From Eurosta solidaginis (taxonomy: Eukaryota; Arthropoda; Insecta; Diptera; Tephritidae): DNA of 64,000 nucleotides. A model generated the notes under the pieces. The model ran no database searches and was not told the DNA's origin. It saw only the letters and a program-made list of their open reading frames with translations. A program made the translations under genes and the position numbers. Positions 41,862 to 52,400 of this stretch are shown in pieces. Positions within the stretch are counted from its first letter, which is position 1. Each line of letters starts with the position of its first letter. The stretch is taken from positions 73,069,183 to 73,133,182 of the forward strand of contig NC_090321.1 in assembly GCF_040869045.1 (NCBI RefSeq). The letters are read 5' to 3'.

Positions 41862-42206
41862 AGGCGCGATAACCTCCGAAGAGTTCTAAGGCCGAGCTTC
41901 TCTTCCAATTTGCGTCGTGCTCCTCTTGATTTTTCCCTACAAATTGGCCGGACGGGACCTACATGTTTTATCCCTACTCCGAACGGCATCTGCAAGGCAG
42001 TTGAGTTTTCACTGAGAGCTTTTCATGGCAGAAATACAATCGGAGCGCTTGCCAGACACTGCCGAGGGGCGACCCCGCTTAGAAAAATTTTCTTCTAATT
42101 GAAAAATCTTATTTCTAAAATTTTGATGTTGCTTTGCCCGGGAGTTGAACCCGGGGCATACGGTGTGATAGGCGGAGCACGCTACCATCACACCACGGTG
42201 GCCGCC
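41862..42206 (-). repeat. tRNA-derived SINE (nearly complete)
   Basis: On the minus strand the head (42206 to about 42131) has box A-like GTGTGATGGTAGCGTGCTCC and box B GGTTCAACTCC. The body follows (GAAAAGCTCTCAGTGAAAAC, GGCCAATTTGTAGGGAAAAA, GAGAAGCTCGGCC), and the 3' end GGTTATCGCGCCTTACA leads into a T/A-rich tail. A 3' fragment of the same family is at 2600-2706. The tRNA-like fold is too degenerate to be a working tRNA gene. Confidence 0.75.
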
Positions 42207-42845
42207 CTACTTCAGCTAGTTTCATCTCATTGAGTGTAATACGAGACTGAACATATTAGAATTTCACATTTCATCAGTTTACTATAAAAGGTACATATTT
42301 TCGTATTTTTATTCCAATTTTGGTTCATATATTCTGTATACTAAATTAAATTAATGTATAATATTCAATCTACTCCGGTAAACAAACTTAAGCATTCAAC
42401 TTTTATATCCAAGTATACAAATAATTGCAGATTCGCTTATCAAAGATAAAGCGATCGCCATAGCTGTAAAAATAGCCATATCTACTGATAGCTTAAAATC
42501 GCTGTATCGCCCATCATATCTTCTGTATTGAATCGCTTGTAAAAATAAAGCGATCGCTATAGCTATAAAAAATTGCCGTGATTCAAAAATAGCCATATCT
42601 ATTTTCACTGATAGCTCAAAATAGCCATATCGTCCATCACTACTGAAAAATGCCTAATGCACCATAATTGCTGCCGTCGCAGCAACCGTGTGTCCGTAGA
42701 CTAAAAAACAGCCCCGTTCTGGAACCGTCGCCCACCCCGGCACCACTTTCGCATTACTTCAGGGTGGCGTTCCATATTTCTCATTTTTTAAGAGCCTACT
42801 GTTGTCCCTGCGTCCAGGTTCCCGCTATTTGCTCTGAGTGTCCAT

Positions 42846-45800
42846 TTAATCGCCACTGCTTCGCATGCGCATTTCTCTGCGCTCCCTCTCAGCATCCATC
42901 AGGCGTGTCATTACTATAAATGCCATTTTGCTCACTGCAGTCCAGCATTCTTTCCTGTTGCACATATGTGAAACTAAATTTCTCGTGGTAGGTTCCTCCC
43001 CAAAGACTCCATGCAAGGTGAGTCTTTCTTCGTGGAAACGGGGGCAGTAGAACATGACGTGTTCTGCGTTTTCTAACTCTGTGGTAGACATTGGGCAATG
43101 AGGATCTTCCTCTATCCTACGCTTCCATAAATACTCTTTGAAACCGCCATGTCCACTCATTATCTGCGTGAGATGGTAGTTCATTTCGCCGTGCTTCCGC
43201 TCATTCCATTGAGCTACGTTCCAAACTAGTGTGAAAGTCCAACGCCCTTTACTCGAGGCCTCCCACCGTTCTTGCCACTTAGCTATTGTTTGTGTCCTTG
43301 CTCTTTTCTTGTCTTCTTCAGATGGTCGCTCGATATTAGTGTTATACAGATCGGCCATTTCGCTTGCCAGTAAGTCCACTGGGATTTTCCGGGTTAGAAC
43401 CAGGATCGCGTCGTCGGACACCGTCCGATAAGCACTTGCTATTCTTAAAGAAGCAAGTCGGTACGCTGCTAATATATATTTTTGATGGGTCTGTTTAGAT
43501 CCATACCACACTGGTGCTGCGTATAGTATTATTGAGCTGGTTACTGTGGACAATAGCTGACGTATAGCTTCGCTCGGACCACCAATGTTAGGCATTATTC
43601 GCATAAGTGATCCATTAACTTTGGTAATTTTCTCCCCCACCGCTCTGAAGTGCTCTTTGAAAGTTAACTTAGAGTCAATGTGCACTCCTAAGTATTTTAA
43701 GGAATCCTTTGAGGTGATTTGATGATCCCCGACAGTTAAGACTAACTCGTTCGCCGACCGTTTGGAGCTTACTAATACCACTTCCGTCTTTTGGCTAGCC
43801 AACTCCAGTCCTGTATTGGTCAGCCATTCCTTTATTCTTGCTACGGCGTCATTACATAATGCTTGAAGCAGGTTCAGTTTCTTGGCCACTACTACCACTG
43901 CAATATCATCAGCATATCCCACAATTTGCGTGTTTTCTGGTAGATCTATCTTTAGCACGCCGTCATACATTACATTCCAAAGCGTTGGACCGAGAACAGA
44001 TCCCTGTGGGACGCCTCCTGTGATTTTGTACTCTTTTGCTCCTTGATCCGTGTCAAAAAGAAGTACTCTGTCTTTAAGATAGCTACCTATAATTCTGCGT
44101 AAGTCAGCTGGAGTGCCGAAGCTTTGCAGCGTTGCCATTATCTGCATCCAGTTCGCAGTGTTAAAAGCATTCTTGATGTCCAACATAATCAGTGCACAGA
44201 ACTTCCTTTTATTTTGGCCTCCAGAGATAGCTTCTCTAGCTAAATTTACGACTGTTTGTATTGCATCTACGGTGGATCTTGATTTGCGAAATCCATATTG
44301 ACTATTCGATAAGCCACCTGGTCTTTCTAGAGTCAGCTGTAGGCGCTCACTAATTATACGCTCGAAAATCTTCCCTAGGGAATCCAGCATACAAAGTGGC
44401 CTATATGAGGATGGTTGGTCCGGCTGTTTACCACGTTTCAGCAATAGGACAAGTCTTTGTCGTTTCCACGGGCGAGGGAACACGCCTTCTTGCATACAGG
44501 CATTAAAAAGATCAGTAAATAATGTAGCCCTAGTTGTAATCGCGGCTTTAAGGGCTATGTTTGGTACTTCGTCGGGTCCTGGGGATTTGTTATCAGCAAC
44601 TCTTTTTGCAGCGTCCAGCACCTCTTGCTCTGTAATTTGCGGAATTTCCGTACTTTCTAGATCCTCGCTTGGATAAGTCCAGCGATCTTGCGCCGGGAAA
44701 AGTGTTTCAACAATAATATTCATCAGTATCGGGCACGTAGGTTGCTGTGATATCGGTCCTTTAACTTTGGCCATCAAAGTTCTGTAGGCTGATCCCCAAG
44801 GATCTAGGTCGACATTATCCAGCAGTTCCCTAAAGCATAACTTCTTGCTCTTTTTTATGGCATTTTTAAGTGCCTTTCTTTGTGCGACATAGGTGCTGTG
44901 TAGCTCTGCATATCGTGGTGATGAGCGTGCCCTCTGCGCTATTCTTCGTGCTTTGTGGCATTTTCTACGCTCTTCCGCAATTTCGTCATTCCACCAATAT
45001 ACCGGAGTGCGCTGTGCTTTTCCGCGACTTCTGGGCATGTCAGCATCACATGCCATACATAGCAACTTAGTGATTTGAACCGACTGGTCTTCCGCATGCG
45101 ATTCTCGTACTATGGCGTCCTTCCAGATAATGTCAAATATTTGTGGGTCGAAAAGGTGCTGTTTCCATTTCCTCCTTTTTCGATGTTTTGCTGCTACCGT
45201 TCGTGGAGTTTCGAGCAGCTCTACGCTAATGGCTTTATGGTCGCTGTGTGTGTAGACGTTGCTTATGGACCATTTTGCTCGTCTTGCTATTTCGCTGCTT
45301 GCGAAGGTGAGATCTATAATGGATCGTCTGGTACCTGTATCGAAGGTATATCCCTGGTTCATTTAGGAGTTCTAGCCTCAAAGAAGTAAGGCTTTCGAGG
45401 AGAACTCTCCCTCTTTCGTTGGTTCGTCTACTTCCCCACACAGATGACCATGCATTGAAGTCTCCACACACTAAAAGCGGGTGTTTACCTCGTGCTTCAA
45501 TGGTGATCCCGTATATCATGTCTTCGAACTCGGCGATGGTCATGCTCGGAGGGGCATAGCAACTGAAGACTTATATACCGTTGATTTTTGCCCACGTGAA
45601 TCCTGCTACCGTTGGCGTCATAATTTCCTGTGGGAGAAATTTCCCTGGTGCCCAAATTGAGGCTTTCCCTGCTGAATCTGAGAGCCAACCCTGCTCCTGG
45701 CGATTTTTGTATTGTTCAGAGAGTACCACTATGTCATATCCTCCTTCATAGACTGTTTGGGATAATAGCTCTTGGGCTGCCTCGCAATGGTTTAAATTGA

Positions 45801-45852
45801 GCTGCAATACCCTCATGAGACATTCATTTTGCTGCCCTCTCGTTGTGGGCAT
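42846..45852 (-). pseudogene. R1-clade ORF2: endonuclease and RT
   Basis: Endonuclease: LQLNLNHCEAAQELL (about 45810), PLLVCGDFNAWSSVWGS (about 45470) and YTHSDHKAISVEL (about 45240). RT: SPGPDEVPNIALKAA (about 44570), SYRPLCMLDSLGKIFERI (about 44390), ALIMLDIKNAFNTANW (about 44190), GGVPQGSVLGPTLWN (about 44000) and VGYADDIAVVV (about 43915). C-terminal CCHC-like CPMSTTELENAEHVMFYC (about 43060-43110). The frame is broken by TAA at about 45575 and a frameshift near 45365; the 838-codon remainder from 45362 is otherwise open. ORF2 overlaps the ORF1 end by 29 bases. Confidence 0.88.
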
Positions 45853-47245
45853 TTAAAACTGCCTGCTGAATGTTGTCCCCCACATAGCGCGCATTTCGGT
45901 GCATTTTCGCAACTGCAGCCTTATCACCTTCCTGGCCGCATTTCCTGCATAGGCTAGACCTATCTACAGTCTCCTTACATTTCTGAGCTATATGCCCGTA
46001 GCCCCAGCACCTATAACAGCGTTTTTCTTGCTTGAGCTCTCTAATTCGGCAGGAAACCCATCCTACCCGGATTATTTGCGTATTAAGAACCGCCTTGGCA
46101 TCATCCGCTGTATGGCTTATAAGTGCCGACTTCGTGCCACTGTACCCTGTGCGTATGCTTTTTATGGCAGCCACATCTGGAAGTTTGATGTTGCATTGCT
46201 GGTGGAGGGCGTTGCAAATCTCCTCGGGCGTAGTAATCTCATCGAGATCTCTGCACTGTATCGTGACCATTTGGGACTTTGTTATAACTTTAGCCGAGTC
46301 CTTTAGCACCGCTTCAATTTCTGCTTGGTACGCGCTTGTTTTCCCATCTTGCGATTTTTTCAGCTCTAGTAACAGCTCTCCTTTCGCCGTTCTTCTAATC
46401 GTTTTGACTTCATCACCCAGGGATTTTAATTCGTCGCATCTTCTCACTTTACGCAATATGTCGGCGTACGTCGCATCCCCCGCCTTGGAAATGATGATTG
46501 CATCCGGCCTAGCCTTAAGTGATTTTTTCTTGCTCTTCTTTTTGGCTAACTGCCACTCTCCCGTATTTTGGGCTGCAGTTTCCTCTTTCCGCTCCGTCTT
46601 CTCTTGCGTTTCTTGCCGTCGTTTGTGACCACCCACGTGCCCTGGTAAGACATCTTTTAGTGTAGTAGTGGGTTTTACCACGTTGTTCTCCTTGGTCGAG
46701 TACGAATTATTCCTCGGTCGCTTTCCTGGGGGTGATGGACTTCTATCCTTGGCGCATTCGCTTGCACGCAATTTATGTTCTAAATTCTTTACCTCTAGGG
46801 CCGACTCGATGTACAGCACTTTTATTACGGAGGCCAAGCGCTTGATTTCCGCGTGTATATTATTACGCCCTATGAAGAACTGCATCAAGTCCTCAATCGC
46901 CTTGCCTAGCTTGGTCATCTTTTTTTCTCCAGAGGGGTTTTGCTGATTTAACGCAGCTGACGCCTGCTTAATTAGTTCACTTAATAATGGTGTGCCCGTT
47001 TGAGCCTTGCTGTCGGAGTTCTTTTTGCAAAGATTCGGTGTAGCACCCGGCGACAACGCTCCTTGCTTGCTTTCGGCCTCCGCTCCTTTGGGTTTCGCTA
47101 CCACTTGCGACGAAATGTTAAGGCCCCCAGCCGATGGGCCACGCCCTTCTGGAGAGCGAGCTAGCTTCCTTCCTACAAATGGATTGAACGCCATTTCATT
47201 CTCCTGTGTTTGGTTTTTTATTTTAGTATTGTTGTTGCTCATCAT
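45824..47245 (-). CDS. R1-clade ORF1 (gag-like, zinc knuckle)
   Basis: 473 codons. A basic, low-complexity N-terminal half includes PPGKRPRNNSYSTKEN near residue 175 and a KKKSKKKSLKARPD nuclear-targeting-like patch. A gag-like region follows, then CYRCWGYGHIAQKC (a good CCHC knuckle) and CRKCGQEGDKAAV. After that the frame departs from the expected second and third knuckles (NAHNERAAK end), so a late frameshift is likely. ORF1 proteins of this clade bind element RNA. The start is an ATG at 47245 with a second in-frame ATG immediately after. Confidence 0.75.
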   Translation of the reverse strand: MMSNNNTKIKNQTQENEMAFNPFVGRKLARSPEGRGPSAGGLNISSQVVAKPKGAEAESKQGALSPGATPNLCKKNSDSKAQTGTPLLSELIKQASAALNQQNPSGEKKMTKLGKAIEDLMQFFIGRNNIHAEIKRLASVIKVLYIESALEVKNLEHKLRASECAKDRSPSPPGKRPRNNSYSTKENNVVKPTTTLKDVLPGHVGGHKRRQETQEKTERKEETAAQNTGEWQLAKKKSKKKSLKARPDAIIISKAGDATYADILRKVRRCDELKSLGDEVKTIRRTAKGELLLELKKSQDGKTSAYQAEIEAVLKDSAKVITKSQMVTIQCRDLDEITTPEEICNALHQQCNIKLPDVAAIKSIRTGYSGTKSALISHTADDAKAVLNTQIIRVGWVSCRIRELKQEKRCYRCWGYGHIAQKCKETVDRSSLCRKCGQEGDKAAVAKMHRNARYVGDNIQQAVLNAHNERAAK

Positions 47246-47960
47246 TTATTTAATTGGGTCCCCACTTGAGGCCGCTATCTTGGTCCGAGTGTGCAGTTAC
47301 CTATATAGATCCCCTGGTTGTCTATGCGAAGGCAGGGAGGCCACGTGAAGGTTGACGCAGTCCCTCATGAAGACTGCGTTCAGAGCCAGATCAGTATTAA
47401 TCGGGAGGATCTCAACCGAACCTGCACCACCAACTTAATGATGACGGACTTTGAACGTACCCCAAGGCCTGCCAAGGTTTTAACGGGACGGAGACGAATG
47501 GGACATTAACCGGAAAGTCATTTCGACGGTGTGTCAAGCCGTGTACTGAGATTTCCGAATGCCACATTCGCCAGCCCTTAACAAACATATCCGAGTCGTT
47601 GATTCCAGTATACCTTAATTAAGACCTTACTGGGCTCAGTCTTAATGTGACAATCACCTTAAATTTACAAATAATTTACCTCTTTACCTTCCTGAGTGTG
47701 TATCCCACGTCGTATAGTTGCCTCCCTATCTTGGGTAGGTATTCCCTCGAAGCAACCCCGTACTAGGCTGTGGATGCTTAATTCAGGGCGGCATCTACTC
47801 GCCCTGCCACTGGAGGTTCTCAGGGTGCTTTAGGCCTTTTAAGCCAAACCCTCCTCACCAGCCGCTCTTGGTCGAGGGCTGCTTATTTGATATTCGCAGC
47901 TAACCTAATTAATAGGCCGTTCACTGTCCGCCAGCAGTGACCCCCTTGGCCTGAGCTCAG
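47246..47960 (-). other. R1 5' UTR
   Basis: 715 bases between the target duplication and ORF1. On the element strand it begins CTGAGCTCAGGCCAAGGGGG. Internal promoters are usual in this region for LINEs; none can be pinpointed. The + strand ORF 47318-47509 has no recognisable content. Confidence 0.55.
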
Positions 47961-48145
47961 CCACGTAGGCATCTGCTTACATATATGTATACCTAACTAT
48001 ATCCAATATAATTGTATGCATACGTGTATCTCCCTGTATGTATGTGCTTATATGCATCCATATTTAATATAAGTATATATGTATGTATTTCTACGTTAAT
48101 GTATACCTATGTGCAATTTTACGTACGCATCTACTTATATATGTA
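47961..48145. repeat. Minisatellite, right part
   Basis: Continuation of the array at 39213-40292 after the R1 insertion: CTATATCCAATATAATTGTA, CATCCATATTTAATATAAGT and ATTTTACGTACGCATCTAC match units near 40160-40250. It ends where the G2 LTR begins. Confidence 0.7.
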
Positions 48146-48443
48146 TGTAGGAATAGTACCAACTCAAGTACTAAAATACTAAAACAAAGTAATCTATTTT
48201 TGAAGAAACAAAGAAGGTAACTCAGGAAAAATAGTATAAATGGAATAGAAAAAATCAGATCAGTTCAGTTGTAGAAAAAATATAAAAATAATTACGTCGG
48301 AACACACAAACACAAAACCTTAATTTAAATTAATTTTAAAAATATTTTTAAAAAAGAACAATTTCATGTACTAATTTAGTATACATAATTATTAAAATAA
48401 ATATTTAAATCTAAAAAATGTGTTAACACCAAATGTTACTACA
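48146..48443 (+). repeat. G2 gypsy 5' LTR
   Basis: A 298-bp segment beginning TGTAGGAATAG and ending TTACTACA, with matching TGTAG/CTACA ends. It is followed three bases later by a primer-binding-like TTGGGGGCTC. The G1 LTR also starts TGTAGG. The matching 3' LTR is not in the window because L2 interrupts the element. Confidence 0.6.
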
Positions 48444-48446
48444 TCT

Positions 48447-48463
48447 TTGGGGGCTCAACCGCA
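48447..48463 (+). other. G2 probable primer binding site
   Basis: TTGGGGGCTCAACCGC lies just after the LTR end. TGGGGGCTC-type sites are used by several retroelements with tRNA-Pro-like primers. Only the first nine or so bases fit, so the tRNA identity is a guess. Confidence 0.4.
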
Positions 48464-49315
48464 GCAATATTATTCGTATATATGTGTGCGATAATCCATT
48501 TAAATTGAAAAACGATCTCATCATAAATATACGTATGTGTGTGCATAGAACATTTGCGGAAAAATTTTAAAAATATCTGTATGTGTAAATCTCTCATGAA
48601 AAGATATTGAGCAAAACAAAAGGCAATAAATTGAAAGAAAAATTTTCTAAAATTCATCTTCTAATCAAAAGTAAAAGTTTTGAATTTCAATCGAAACGTT
48701 GTTTGTAAAAAATATTTCAACTCAAACACATTAATTCTATTGAAAATCGGCGTGAAATACATACCACCATTGGAAGTAAAAAAACTGAAACAATTTACCC
48801 TGGTATCAAAATAAAAATGGGTTTGCACCAAATTGAGGAAGACTAACACTAATGATGTAAAGCAGCAGAAAGCAGAACGTGTACCGAAAAGGCAGAAGAA
48901 GCAGAAAACATGTCGAACATCTAAAGGGCCAGATACGTAGAAAAGTTGGTGGAGATCAATACTTACGGAGGGTTTGCATTTTTGAGAAAAAAGAAAATCA
49001 GTATTGTGAGTATGCAATGACAATAATGATGTATAAACAAAAAGACAAGAATTAAAACCGATTTAAAAAAAGAAGACAGAACAAAAAATGTAAACAATGT
49101 TTCTAAATATTCTAATGTAATTATTCAAGCCAGTAGGAAATATTATAAAAAAATTTTATTTGAAAATACTTTTCAACTCATATCGTAATTAATTTTTTAA
49201 AAATATACATATATGATTTGTATTTAACTTTTGTATTACATAAAACAAATATTTGTAACCGGCGTTTAGGTTTAGTTTTGCTTAGTTGATTTAAAAAAAA
49301 AAAAAATATTAAGAG
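48464..49315 (+). other. G2 leader
   Basis: AT-rich and non-coding, with A runs near 49290-49306 just before the gag ATG. Short antisense ORFs (48439-48657, 48661-49023) show no domain. Confidence 0.5.
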
Positions 49316-50632
49316 ATGGATCTTCAAACTATTAGAAGTGCAACTGTAGCAGTATTGCGGGAAAAGCTTAGGGAGTTAGGTTTGACTACAGATGGCAATA
49401 AGTCGAATTTGCAGTTGCGCTTAATCGAACATTTCGGCCTTTCTGATCGCGAAGATAGTGATGTTGAATCGAGTGTTAGTCGGTACGAGGAAGCTGCTGA
49501 AGTGGGTTTACAAACCCGGAATGTTTCACGTTTTACCCTTAAGGATATTGAAGATAGTGTATCCTCTTTTACAGGTGTAGACTCACTTGACGTTAATCAG
49601 TGGGTAAGTGAGTTTGAAGATAGTGCAACTATTGTAGGATGGAATAGTTTGCAAATGTTCATTTATGCCAAGCAATTATTGAAAGGTGCAGCTAGGTTGT
49701 ATATTAGGGGTGTTAGGGATATACGAGATTGGCACTCATTGAAAAAGGGTCTTATAGATGAATTTGGAGCGAAGTTGTCTTCAGCAGAGGTACATAACCT
49801 TTTGCGAAATCGTCGCAAAAAGCATAATGAATCATTTCTTGAATATCTTTACTCTATTATAGAGATAGGAAAGCCTATCAGTTTAGATAGTGAAAGCATA
49901 ATTGACTATTTTATAAAGGGGATACCTGACTCTAAAATAAGCAAATCAGTCTCATATCAGGCCAAAGATGTGAGTGAATTAAAAAGACAAATTAAGATTT
50001 ATGAGAAGGTTAGTCAAACCCAACAAACGCAGAATAGAGGTATATTTTTACCACCAGTAAAACGCATTGAATCAAAGTCAAGTGGTTTAAATACGGAATC
50101 AAAAAAATGCTTTAAATGTGGAGATGCATCTCATATTGCTAATAATTGTCCAGGGAAACAATATCGTTGTTACAAATGTAATAGGATGGGACATAGGTCC
50201 TTCGAATGTAACGAGGTAGTATCAAAAAGCAATGCTATTAAAACAGGCCAGAGTGTTAATATTTTGCGTAACAAGTGTGGATTAATATTTAAAGATATTC
50301 AATTATGTGGGTATAAATTTTCTGCTTTAGTATATACAGGTTGTGATCTTTGTATTATCCGTAAAGATATCTTAGATATGATGGATAATGAAATTAAATT
50401 AAATAGCGACAGACGTCGACTAATGGGTTTGAAGGAAAGTGCCATTGACACTATAGGAAGTTTCGATGTGAAGGTTGACATTGATAATGTAATCATGGAC
50501 GTTACATTTCATGTCGTAAACGAAGTAGATTTACGTTATGCCGCTATAATAGGTAATTGTGTTCTGAAGAACGTGGATATGTTGGTTAGAGAAGGTGAGG
50601 CAATTTCATTAAAAGATTTGCTAAAACCTTAA
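49316..50632 (+). CDS. gag: G2 gag with SAP domain, fused to protease-like region
   Basis: 438 codons, open. The N-terminal VAVLREKLRELGLTTDGNKS (11-30) and following residues fit a SAP nucleic-acid-binding motif, an uncommon gag start. The capsid-like part lies at about 75-235. Two good CCHC knuckles follow: CFKCGDASHIANNC (265-278) and CYKCNRMGHRSFEC (285-298). A retropepsin-like fold region follows, but the catalytic DTG reads YTG at 340-342, so protease activity should be lost. Pol continues after the TAA at 50630 with frames in 50647-50737 and beyond. Confidence 0.8.
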   Translation: MDLQTIRSATVAVLREKLRELGLTTDGNKSNLQLRLIEHFGLSDREDSDVESSVSRYEEAAEVGLQTRNVSRFTLKDIEDSVSSFTGVDSLDVNQWVSEFEDSATIVGWNSLQMFIYAKQLLKGAARLYIRGVRDIRDWHSLKKGLIDEFGAKLSSAEVHNLLRNRRKKHNESFLEYLYSIIEIGKPISLDSESIIDYFIKGIPDSKISKSVSYQAKDVSELKRQIKIYEKVSQTQQTQNRGIFLPPVKRIESKSSGLNTESKKCFKCGDASHIANNCPGKQYRCYKCNRMGHRSFECNEVVSKSNAIKTGQSVNILRNKCGLIFKDIQLCGYKFSALVYTGCDLCIIRKDILDMMDNEIKLNSDRRRLMGLKESAIDTIGSFDVKVDIDNVIMDVTFHVVNEVDLRYAAIIGNCVLKNVDMLVREGEAISLKDLLKP

Positions 50633-50737
50633 ATGAGCGTTGCGATTTGTTGAATGAGTTTGAACATATCTCCATGTCTGTAGAAGAGTTCAAGAAAAAC
50701 GAAATAGCACTTTATTTAGAAAACCTAAGTAGGGAAA
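50633..50737 (+). pseudogene. pol: G2 pol start, cut by RTE-C
   Basis: It encodes LLNEFEHISMSVEEFKKNE and ends at YLENLSRE, where the RTE-C insertion begins. The frame is open in 50647-51390 only because it fuses into RTE-C. It resumes in the same frame at 52409 on the far side of the RTE. Confidence 0.6.
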
Positions 50738-52400
50738 GAGTGCTTAGATTATGGAGGGAACACTTCTCTGCTCTCCTAAATGGAGGCAGCAATTCACCGC
50801 GCAGAGATGAAGAACCCGATCCCGCAATCGATGATGATGGAATATATGTCCCCCCGCCCGACTATGACGAAGTTAGAATAGCAATAACCCGATTGAAAAA
50901 CAACAAGGCCGTGGGCGCTGATGGATTGCCTGCGGAGCTATTCAAGTTCGGCGGCGAGGAGTTGGTAAGGCGCATGCAGCAGCTTCTTAGCAAAATATGG
51001 GCGGACGAAAGCATGCCCGACGGTTGGAATCTAAGTGTTCTTTGCCCAGTCCACAAGAAGGGGGATACTGCAAAATGCACCAACTATCGTGGAATCAGCC
51101 TTCTTAATATCGCATATAAGGTCCTTTCAAGTGTATTGTGCGAAAGATTGAAGCCCACCGTGAACCGGCTGGTTGGACCTTATCAGTGCGGCTTCAGACC
51201 TGGTAAATCTACCATCGACCAGATTTTCACAATGCGCCAAATCTTGGAAAAACCCGTGAAAAGAGAATCGACACACATCACCTCTTCGTCGACTTTAAAG
51301 CCGCCTTCGACAGCACGAAAAGGAGCTGCCGATATGCCGCTATGTCTGAATTTGGTTTCCCCGCAAAACTTATACGGCTGTGCAAAATGACGTTGAGCAA
51401 CACCATCAGCTCAGTCAGAATTGGGAAGGACCTCTCCGAGCCGTTCGAAACTAAACGAGGTTTCAGACAGGGTGACCCCCTATCGTGCGATTTCTTTAAT
51501 TTGATGCTGGAGAAAATTATACTAGCTGCAGAACTTAACCGCACTGGAACAATATACTATAAAAGCGTGCAGTTACTGGCATATGCTGATGACATTGATA
51601 TCATCGGCCTAAACACCCGCGGTGTTAGTTCTGCTTACTCCAAGCTGGAAAAAGAAGCGGTAAAGATGGGTTTGATGGTGAATGAGGACAAAACGAAGTA
51701 CCTGCTGTCATCGAGCAAAGAGTCAGCGCATATGCGCCTTGGCAACCACGCTACTGTTGGCAGCCATAATTTCGAAATAGTAAAAGACTTCGTTTATTTG
51801 GGAACCAGCATCAACATTAGCAACAACATCAGCACTGAAATCCAGCGAAGAATCAATCTTGCCAATAAATGCTACTTTGGACTAGGTAGGCAATTGAAAA
51901 GTAAAGTCCTCTTTCGGCGAACGAAAATCATACTCTACAAGTCACTTATCGTACCCGTCCTGCTATATGGGGCAGAAGCATGGACCATGACAACAGCAGA
52001 TGAAGCGGCTTTGGGAGTGTTCGAGAGAAAAGTTCTTCGAAAGATTTATGGACCTCTACGCGTTGGCGATGGCGAGTACCGAAGAAGATTTAATGATGAG
52101 ATATACGCAGACATCAACATAGTCCAGCGAATTAAAACGCAGCGGCTGCGCTGGCTAGGCCATGTTATGCGAATGAAAGATGATGCTCCGGCCAAGAAAG
52201 TGTTTCTATCGGAACCCGCCTATGGAAGCAGAGGTAGAGGGCGGCCCCCACTCCGTTGGAAGGACCAGGTGGAAAACGATTTAAACTCCCTTGGTGTGAC
52301 CAATTGGCGCCGGTTGGCGGAGCGAAGGAGCGACTGGCGCGCCTTGTTGGACGGCCATAACCGTTTAGACGGTTAAGCGCCAATTAAGTAAGTAAGTAAG
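50738..52400 (+). pseudogene. RTE-C: 5'-truncated RTE-like LINE inserted in G2 pol
   Basis: Flanked by TAGGGAAA (50730-50737 and 52401-52408); the match extends to AAGTAGGGAAA because the tail is (TAAG)n. It encodes AITRLKNNKAVGADGLPAEL (about 50880), [14 protein letters not shown] and QCGFRPGKSTIDQIF. After a frameshift near 51255, from 51342, it encodes RGFRQGDPLSC, LAYADDIDIIG (active site), VYLGTSIN, the C-terminal GRGRPPLRWKDQVENDLNS and the stop at 52376. It lacks the hAT insertion of RTE-A/B at the corresponding site (about 51000), and so shows the empty target. Endonuclease absent. Confidence 0.88.

Larger units (their letters stand above)
40334..42642. mobile_element. hAT-like element carrying a Upf1 fragment and a SINE
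   Basis: It is flanked by a perfect 8-bp duplication, CTGAAAAA (40326-40333 and 42643-42650), in the R1 3' UTR. The ends are inverted: TAGTGATGGAACGATATTTC on the left, TAGTGATGGACGATATGGC on the right after its first base pair is aligned. Subterminal GCGATTGGCGATTTTCC and AAAGCGATCGC words recur. A further inverted copy of the left end at 40565-40598 suggests an internal MITE or duplicated end. No transposase is present. Confidence 0.7.
40293..47960 (-). mobile_element. R1-clade non-LTR retrotransposon (apparently full length)
   Basis: On the minus strand: 5' UTR (47246-47960), ORF1 (47245-45824), ORF2 (45852-42846), 3' UTR and a poly(A) tail seen as a T run at 40295-40316. It is flanked by a perfect 11-bp target duplication, CCACGTAGGCA (40282-40292 and 47961-47971), in the minisatellite. 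Without the 2.3-kb hAT-like insertion in its 3' UTR it is about 5.4 kb, normal for the clade. One nonsense codon and one or two frameshifts make it inactive as it stands. Confidence 0.85.

Noticed and set aside
42131..42206. tRNA gene on the minus strand
   Set aside because: The head fits a tRNA-derived SINE with a conserved body; a second body copy at 2600-2706 supports that.
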